Below are positions 1-2,946 of a stretch of 5,925 nt of DNA, piece after piece; the first letter of the stretch is position 1; each line of letters starts with the position of its first letter. The notes beneath the pieces were generated by a model. It was not told where the DNA came from, made no database searches, and saw nothing but the letters and a program-made list of their open reading frames with translations. The DNA comes from Dehalococcoidia bacterium (GTDB lineage Bacteria > Chloroflexota > Dehalococcoidia > JACPQF01), in the NCBI GenBank assembly GCA_030650265.1, contig JAUSEJ010000878.1:1-5925 (forward strand), given 5' to 3'. Made by a program: the position numbers and the translations under genes.

Positions 1-71
1 CCGCAAGACGCCAGGAGCAGGGCGCCGGCAACCACTAACATCATGACAAGCGCATTGAACCTAGAACCCAT
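1..71 (-). CDS. Partial lipoprotein, N-terminal signal peptide only
   Basis: The minus strand from 71 reads ATG and then 23 further codons to the window edge: MGSRFNALVMML followed by VVAGALLLASCG. This is a textbook type II signal peptide. It has a short n-region with one Arg (residue 4), a hydrophobic stretch at about residues 7-21, and a lipobox Leu-Ala-Ser-Cys with the Cys at residue 23. By family knowledge, Lgt would lipidate that Cys and Lsp would cleave before it, leaving a membrane-anchored protein on the periplasmic or outer face. A GGAG (84-87, inside AAAAGGAGAG) lies 12 nt upstream of the ATG, slightly far but plausible. The mature domain lies outside the window, so function cannot be inferred. 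It is in the same direction as the gene ending at 219, with a gap of 147 bp. Confidence 0.75.
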   Translation of the reverse strand, partial: MGSRFNALVMMLVVAGALLLASC

Positions 72-102
72 TCTCACTTCGCTCTCCTTTTCACTTAACC
101 TG

Positions 103-132
103 AGTATCCTTCGGCCCATCCATGGCTAACAA
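103..132 (-). promoter_or_regulatory. Possible weak promoter for the lipoprotein gene
   Basis: On the minus strand TTGTTA (132-127) and GATACT (108-103) are separated by 18 bp. Each matches the sigma-70 -35 or -10 consensus at 4 of 6 positions. The expected start would be near 96, about 25 nt before the ATG. This is a weak match found by eye; read-through from the upstream gene is equally possible. Confidence 0.25.
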
Positions 133-144
133 TGCAGCTAACAA
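125..144. repeat. 8-bp direct repeat GCTAACAA, 12 bp apart
   Basis: GCTAACAA occurs at 125-132 and again at 137-144, between the 296-residue gene and the lipoprotein gene. The first copy overlaps the possible -35 element. It could be a binding site, but two 8-mers are weak evidence. Confidence 0.3.
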
Positions 145-171
145 AGCCTGTTGGCCATATGGCTGGCCTTA
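144..171 (-). terminator. Imperfect palindrome downstream of the 296-residue gene, possible weak terminator
   Basis: A perfect 10-bp palindrome, GCCATATGGC, sits at 154-163. It is flanked by partly complementary arms (AAGGCC side at 170-165, GGCTT side at 148-144). On the minus strand this makes an imperfect hairpin about 48 nt past the UAG stop at 219, followed by TTGTTAG rather than a real U-run. It could be a weak terminator or a protein-binding palindrome. Confidence 0.3.
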
Positions 172-218
172 TTGGCCCAAAATGCCGACTTTACCGACGA
201 ACCGGACAATAGGTCTAG

Positions 219-1109
219 CTACCATAAGTTCCAGTGCTTGTCCCCGACAGGGAAGGGACATCGCCCATCTGAACCCCTCGGACATGCCAGGCAGTTGAGC
301 AATCTGACCTCAGGCAACTGTGCGCCCTTGGACTGCTCAGCATACGCGAAAGCCTTTCTGACTCCTGCGTCATCACCTTCGAGTATGAGGGTGACAGCCC
401 CTTCTGCGCCGCCGAGACCGCCGGCCGCGATCTGGGTTGCCTTCACACCGCCAAGAATCTCGAAAGCCTTGATCTCCGTCACGACTTCTCCCAAACGGAG
501 TGGCAGCAGCGCACACGCAAGCCCCATGCCCAGTTCGCATTCCCTGAACCGGGCGGCCTTAACCGCTTCGTCCAACGGGACAGAGATCAGTTTCTCGAGA
601 CCAATGGGTACAATCACGTGGAAGCCTTTTTGCTTAGCGGCAGCGATTACCTGGGTAATGCTTGACCCTCCTTTCGTGGGGTTGCCAAGCAGAACTCCCA
701 CATTGCCATTTATATCAAGGGCATTACCACCTTTGACATAGACGTCATCTGGCCCCATCTCCGCCAAGATTTCACGCATGCCGGTGCCTTGAGTCAAGAC
801 CCCGTTCTTAATGACCAGGGAATGACGAAATCCGCTTCCGTCATATTTGGCTATGTCTGCTTCCGAACGCTGTTCGCCGTTCACGGCCATCTCAATGCAT
901 GCCCCTTTGGGAACAATGGCGCCGCATAGCCAGACGGGCGTTCCCGGCTTCTGGCCGGTGAGTTCTTCAGCGATAAAATAGTTGCTACTGCTGGGGTGCA
1001 GCACTACCATGCCAGTCTCGTTGGCCCGCCGGACCGCCGGCATCTGGGCGACTGCCTTGGCAATGAGCTTCTTCGACTCAGTCGGAGTCAATATTACTTG
1101 GGCCAACAT
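219..1109 (-). CDS. Conserved-looking protein of unknown function, 296 aa, Cys-rich C-terminus
   Basis: I do not recognise this family. The start is the ATG at 1109, backed by AAGGAGAA at 1122-1115, whose GGAG core lies 7 nt before it. The stop is UAG. There is no signal peptide or clear membrane segment, so it is probably cytoplasmic. Visible features are a Gly-rich stretch, residues 126-149 (KGGNALD...GNVGVLLGNPTKGGS), followed by a predicted strand-helix pattern ending GFHVIVPIGLEKLI. A second motif, GGLGGAEGAVTLILEGDD, spans residues 230-247. A C-terminal Cys cluster, C273-x2-C276-x7-C284, could bind metal or an Fe-S cluster. The first Gly-rich block loosely recalls the LUD/ISOCOT-type alpha/beta fold, but this is only an impression. 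It follows the radical SAM gene by 97 bp in the same direction, suggesting a shared pathway. If translation continued past UAG, only 27 more codons would follow before another UAG. Confidence 0.85.
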   Translation of the reverse strand: MLAQVILTPTESKKLIAKAVAQMPAVRRANETGMVVLHPSSSNYFIAEELTGQKPGTPVWLCGAIVPKGACIEMAVNGEQRSEADIAKYDGSGFRHSLVIKNGVLTQGTGMREILAEMGPDDVYVKGGNALDINGNVGVLLGNPTKGGSSITQVIAAAKQKGFHVIVPIGLEKLISVPLDEAVKAARFRECELGMGLACALLPLRLGEVVTEIKAFEILGGVKATQIAAGGLGGAEGAVTLILEGDDAGVRKAFAYAEQSKGAQLPEVRLLNCLACPRGSDGRCPFPVGDKHWNLW

Positions 1110-1114
1110 GGCAA

Positions 1115-1122
1115 TTCTCCTT
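1115..1122 (-). promoter_or_regulatory. Ribosome binding site of the 296-aa gene
   Basis: AAGGAGAA on the minus strand, with GGAG at 1120-1117 and a 7-nt gap to the ATG at 1109. It fixes the start codon. Confidence 0.8.
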
Positions 1123-1156
1123 AATTAACCACAGACACAGTGTACATGCACAGAAA

Positions 1157-1196
1157 GGTCCCGCAGGCAGATTGAGACAAGACAGCCTGCGGGACC
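1157..1196 (-). terminator. 12-bp-stem hairpin between the radical SAM and 296-aa genes
   Basis: GGTCCCGCAGGC (1157-1168) and GCCTGCGGGACC (1185-1196) are perfect inverted repeats with a 16-nt loop. The hairpin begins 10 nt past the UAG stop of the radical SAM frame. On the minus strand the stem is followed by TTTCTG, only three U residues, so an intrinsic terminator would be inefficient. It may be an attenuating or partial terminator that sets relative expression of the two genes, or a 3'-end stabiliser. Its position right after a stop codon supports 1207 as the true gene end. Confidence 0.6.
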
Positions 1197-1206
1197 AAAT
1201 GCCGCT

Positions 1207-1734
1207 CTATTGTACTTTCGCTTCCGATTTCACTGAGGCAATGAACTGGGCCATCCAGTTGTCTTCGTCGGGCACGACTTTGGACATCCAGTTGCCAACG
1301 TCCCCTTCCAGTTCGAGAATCCCCATCTCTGCCGAATAAGGGGCGGCGGTGCAGCACAGCCCACAGTAGATGAACCTATTCAGCTTCTCGTACAGGTTGT
1401 ATTCCTTCATCGTCTTGTGATGGGCCATGGCGACTTCAAGGTAATACTCCGTGGGCGGAAGCTTGTCCCGATTGGCGGGATTCTCGCCGTAGACCGAGCC
1501 TGGTGGCAGCCGGAGATTGGTGAAGGTTGGGAAGACGCCGTTGCTAATCAGCCAATTGTTGCCCTCGATGTGGGAATCCCGGGCCTCCTGCCAGGTCTTG
1601 TGCCCGTCCTCCGGGATCATGGTCAGGCCACCGATGATTTTGCCCGACACGTTGCCGGCGCCATAGACATCCACGGCATCCACATAGGCCTCCAACCACT
1701 GCTCACGGGTGCAGTGCTTGGATTTGCCAGGCAC
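1207..1734 (-). CDS. C-terminal part of the radical SAM protein, downstream of the in-frame UAG
   Basis: This is the same reading frame as the segment ending at 1747 and continues it with no shift: UAG, then Phe-Ala-Gln-Val, then Val-Pro-Gly-Lys-Ser-Lys-His. The PGK segment just after a Glu-x-Phe-Asp-Pro segment is the arrangement I expect in the second half of radical SAM barrels of this type. The nominal GTG start at 1734 has no Shine-Dalgarno upstream, so independent initiation is unlikely. Near the end, YCGLCC (Cys 409, 412 and 413 in full-frame numbering) could hold an auxiliary cluster or be catalytic. The frame ends in UAG at 1209-1207, ten nt before a strong hairpin. If the UAG at 1747 is not decoded, this part is not made. 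Confidence 0.7.
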   Translation of the reverse strand: MPGKSKHCTREQWLEAYVDAVDVYGAGNVSGKIIGGLTMIPEDGHKTWQEARDSHIEGNNWLISNGVFPTFTNLRLPPGSVYGENPANRDKLPPTEYYLEVAMAHHKTMKEYNLYEKLNRFIYCGLCCTAAPYSAEMGILELEGDVGNWMSKVVPDEDNWMAQFIASVKSEAKVQ

Positions 1735-1749
1735 TACTTGGGCAAACTA
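1723..1749 (-). other. In-frame UAG with an abutting 6-bp stem-loop
   Basis: On the minus strand the UAG (1749-1747) is immediately followed by TTTGCC (1746-1741), a 12-nt loop, and GGCAAA (1728-1723), a perfect 6-bp inverted repeat. Structures just 3' of UAG have been proposed to help pyrrolysine insertion (PYLIS) or readthrough. A six-pair stem half made of A-U pairs can also arise by chance, and the second arm encodes the conserved-looking Gly-Lys. What I see is the UAG and the repeat; any recoding role is inference. Confidence 0.45.
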
Positions 1750-2589
1750 GGCGGGATCGAACGCCTCCATTTGGAGAGCGATCGCCTCCAGACCGACATC
1801 CTTCAGCCTCTGCATGTTTTTCCTACTCATAGCCTGGGTGACTAGATTATAGCTGGGCTTGTAGGGAAGAGCGTTTGCCAGAGCCCCGACGAAATCCATG
1901 TAGATCTTCGCCTCGGTCTCGCTGTTCATGAACCCACCCATCTCGAGCTTGCCTTCCGGGTACTTCACATCGGAGCCGAGAATCTTGTAGGCTTCGACCG
2001 TTTCGTCCAGGCTGATTGTAACGGACCGGTTGATGCCGATGGATTTGGCGTCCTCCTGAGTGCCGTTGAAGTTGCAGAACTTGCACTGGTCGCCGGTGGC
2101 GAAGTACTCGCAGTAGCGGACGGGCACGATGAAGAAGCAGCGTTGATTCAGATTAACGAGGTCAGTTACCAGCGTCCCCTTGCTGGTTAGGGCCTCTTCC
2201 AGCGGTGGCTTGGGAGGAAAATAGACATCCATGTCCACCATGTCCTCTCCCTCGAAGATGGCCATCCGGCCATCGCCACGATCTTTGATGCGATAGGGGC
2301 TTCGGGAATCCATCCGGATTTTGGCGCCAATGCCATTCGCCATGTACATAGTATTCGGTCGCAGCATATGACCGTCTTTGATTCTCTCGGGCCTCTTAAC
2401 GGCCTGGTCTTTCAGGGTCACATCGTGGTCGTAGGTCTGGTAAGTTCCTACATTGTTTCTCCGCAGCCATTGGCTAACTTTGTCAAGGTCGTCGCTGTCG
2501 CCTACGCCGGTGTTCAGGATCTCCCATTTGACAATTACCTCAAGGGGAATCGTCGGGTACTTCTTCTGCAAGTCGGCAATTCGAGTCAA
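1747..2589 (-). CDS. Radical SAM enzyme, N-terminal part up to the in-frame UAG
   Basis: Residues 1-280 of a radical SAM protein. The start is TTG at 2589, chosen because GGAGG lies 7 nt upstream; the nearby ATGs at 2594 and 2603 are out of frame, and the one at 2594 meets a stop two codons later. The putative cluster ligands are C160-x8-C169-x2-C172 (YCEYFATGDQCKFCNF), a wider first gap than the canonical Cx3Cx2C but with the typical CxFC ending. C151 is an additional nearby Cys. LEMGGF at residues 215-220 fits the SAM-binding glycine motif of the barrel. By family knowledge such enzymes use a 4Fe-4S cluster to cleave S-adenosylmethionine and start radical chemistry; the substrate here is unknown. 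An N-terminal extension of about 140 residues precedes the cluster motif. It is probably co-expressed with the 296-aa gene. See the UAG entries for the interruption. Confidence 0.85.
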   Translation of the reverse strand: MTRIADLQKKYPTIPLEVIVKWEILNTGVGDSDDLDKVSQWLRRNNVGTYQTYDHDVTLKDQAVKRPERIKDGHMLRPNTMYMANGIGAKIRMDSRSPYRIKDRGDGRMAIFEGEDMVDMDVYFPPKPPLEEALTSKGTLVTDLVNLNQRCFFIVPVRYCEYFATGDQCKFCNFNGTQEDAKSIGINRSVTISLDETVEAYKILGSDVKYPEGKLEMGGFMNSETEAKIYMDFVGALANALPYKPSYNLVTQAMSRKNMQRLKDVGLEAIALQMEAFDPA

Positions 2590-2594
2590 TGCAT

Positions 2595-2601
2595 TTCCTC
2601 C
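2595..2601 (-). promoter_or_regulatory. Ribosome binding site that fixes a TTG start
   Basis: GGAGGAA on the minus strand, with GGAGG at 2601-2597 and a 7-nt gap to TTG at 2589. It is the strongest Shine-Dalgarno in the window and decides the unusual start codon of the radical SAM gene. Confidence 0.8.
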
Positions 2602-2671
2602 ATCTTATAAATGTTCTCTGGACTCGGGCAATTGTGTCAGGAAAGGCGCATAGTCGGATACGCATTTACCT

Positions 2672-2691
2672 GTCTTAGTCGTCACAAAGAC
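2672..2691 (-). other. Small stem-loop in the leader
   Basis: GTCTT (2672-2676) and AAGAC (2687-2691) form a perfect 5-bp inverted repeat around a 10-nt loop. The loop contains AGTCGTC, which resembles the start of the 39-bp-spaced repeats further upstream. It could be a degenerate relative of them, but this is weak. Confidence 0.3.
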
Positions 2692-2708
2692 CCATTGAGT
2701 TCGTCTCT

Positions 2709-2732
2709 GAGCGCGCTCTGCCTAAGTAGAGC
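2709..2732 (-). other. Palindrome GAGCGCGCTC and overlapping stem-loop
   Basis: GAGCGCGCTC (2709-2718) is a perfect 10-bp palindrome. Overlapping it, GCTCT (2715-2719) pairs with AGAGC (2728-2732) across an 8-nt loop. The two pairings are mutually exclusive in RNA, so they could be alternative folds or a DNA operator. No U-run follows. Confidence 0.35.
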
Positions 2733-2739
2733 CTTCCGG

Positions 2740-2830
2740 GGTCGTCCTTGACCTTCGTTCGGGTTGAGATGATACTGAGGTCGTCTTTGACCGTTGACGC
2801 GGCTAAAGCAATCGTGAGGTCGTCTTTGAC
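2740..2830 (-). repeat. Three repeats at exact 39-bp spacing in the leader
   Basis: A 13-bp core occurs at 2740-2752 (GGTCGTCCTTGAC), 2779-2791 and 2818-2830 (both GGTCGTCTTTGAC). The starts are exactly 39 bp apart; a degenerate fourth copy (10 of 13 matches) may start at 2699, 41 bp away. The 26-bp intervals share only some positions. Copies 1 and 2 extend to the dyad GGTC-N6-GACC, which in the transcript gives a 4-bp stem with loop AAGGAC or AAAGAC; copy 3 has one mismatch. The period is 13 codons, and in one minus-strand frame the units read as VKDDLTI, VKDDLSI and VKDDPGR. Candidate roles are tandem protein-binding sites on DNA or RNA, or remains of a repeat peptide. Confidence 0.65.
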
Positions 2831-2851
2831 TCTTTTGAATTGCCGGGCCGA

Positions 2852-2865
2852 TGGCAGCTTTGCCA
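2852..2865 (-). other. Stem-loop near the predicted 5' end of the radical SAM transcript
   Basis: TGGCA (2852-2856) and TGCCA (2861-2865) are perfect inverted repeats with a 4-nt loop. They lie about 10 nt inside the predicted transcript start near 2875. A 5'-proximal hairpin often protects an mRNA from decay; that role here is inference. Confidence 0.4.
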
Positions 2866-2881
2866 CCTGCGCGGTAGCACA

Positions 2882-2909
2882 ATTATAGCATCAGTAGGCC
2901 CATAGTCAA
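2882..2909 (-). promoter_or_regulatory. Strong sigma-70-type promoter driving the radical SAM gene
   Basis: The minus strand has TTGACT at 2909-2904, a 16-bp spacer, and a perfect TATAAT at 2887-2882. The -35 box matches TTGACA at 5 of 6 positions. The predicted transcription start is near 2875, leaving a leader of about 285 nt before the TTG start at 2589. It begins 38 bp past the helicase stop, separating the radical SAM unit from the helicase unit. The 39-bp-spaced repeats lie downstream of the start, so a bound protein would act as a roadblock or on RNA. Confidence 0.75.
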
Positions 2910-2946
2910 GACTCAGTTTTCCTCAGATTCTGCCAGTGTTCATTGA

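Larger units (their letters stand above)
1207..2589 (-). pseudogene. Joint radical SAM gene of 460 codons split by one in-frame UAG
   Basis: The two radical SAM segments are one gene: 2589 and 1734 are separated by a multiple of three (855 nt), no frameshift is needed, and the protein text reads smoothly across the junction apart from codon 281. I label it pseudogene as the conservative call. Alternatives are a sequencing or assembly error at one base, UAG readthrough, or pyrrolysine insertion. Family memory suggests that the position between Asp-Pro-Ala and Phe is often hydrophobic. Leu TTG to TAG is one change; Tyr, Gln or Trp codons are also one change away. Absence of any other lesion in 460 codons means decay, if it happened, was recent. 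UAG is also the apparent true stop of this frame and of the next gene, which argues that UAG normally terminates here. Confidence 0.6.
2590..2946 (-). other. Gene-free interval: promoter plus long structured leader of the radical SAM gene
   Basis: There is no convincing gene in this 357-bp stretch. From high to low coordinates it holds the end of the helicase region without an obvious U-run terminator, a near-consensus promoter (2909-2882), a predicted start near 2875, a 5-bp stem-loop at the head of the transcript (2852-2865), three 39-bp-spaced repeats (2740-2830), a stem-loop at 2715-2732 overlapping the palindrome GAGCGCGCTC (2709-2718), another small stem-loop (2672-2691), and the Shine-Dalgarno. 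I could not match the leader to a known riboswitch; in particular I see no cobalamin-box sequence. Confidence 0.6.

Noticed and set aside
219..221. UAG of the 296-aa gene as another recoded codon
   Set aside because: The sequence after it reads only 27 codons to another UAG with no visible conserved motif, and the protein end after the Cys cluster looks natural, so it is taken as a true stop.
151..741. Plus-strand open frame opposite the 296-aa gene
   Set aside because: It has a TTG start, low-complexity composition rich in Ser, Pro and Ala, and lies opposite a frame with a strong ribosome binding site.
1207..1734. An independent second gene starting at GTG 1734
   Set aside because: There is no Shine-Dalgarno, the GTG lies inside the continuous radical SAM frame, and the protein would begin in the middle of a barrel domain.
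2740..2830. CRISPR array
   Set aside because: Three regularly spaced repeats look like an array at first sight, but the conserved core is only about 13 bp, there are three copies, the 26-bp intervals are partly similar to one another, and no cas gene is visible.
2675..2866. A real small protein gene
   Set aside because: The GTG start has no Shine-Dalgarno, a second minus-strand frame is also open over the same stretch, and nothing matches a known peptide. Kept only as a low-interest finding.
2590..2880. Cobalamin or other known riboswitch in the leader
   Set aside because: I looked for the conserved B12-box and other familiar riboswitch cores and saw none; the elements present are short local hairpins.
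2910..2946. Terminator after the helicase gene
   Set aside because: Only a direct repeat of CTCAG and short A/T runs are present. There is no stem followed by a U-run in the minus-strand direction.
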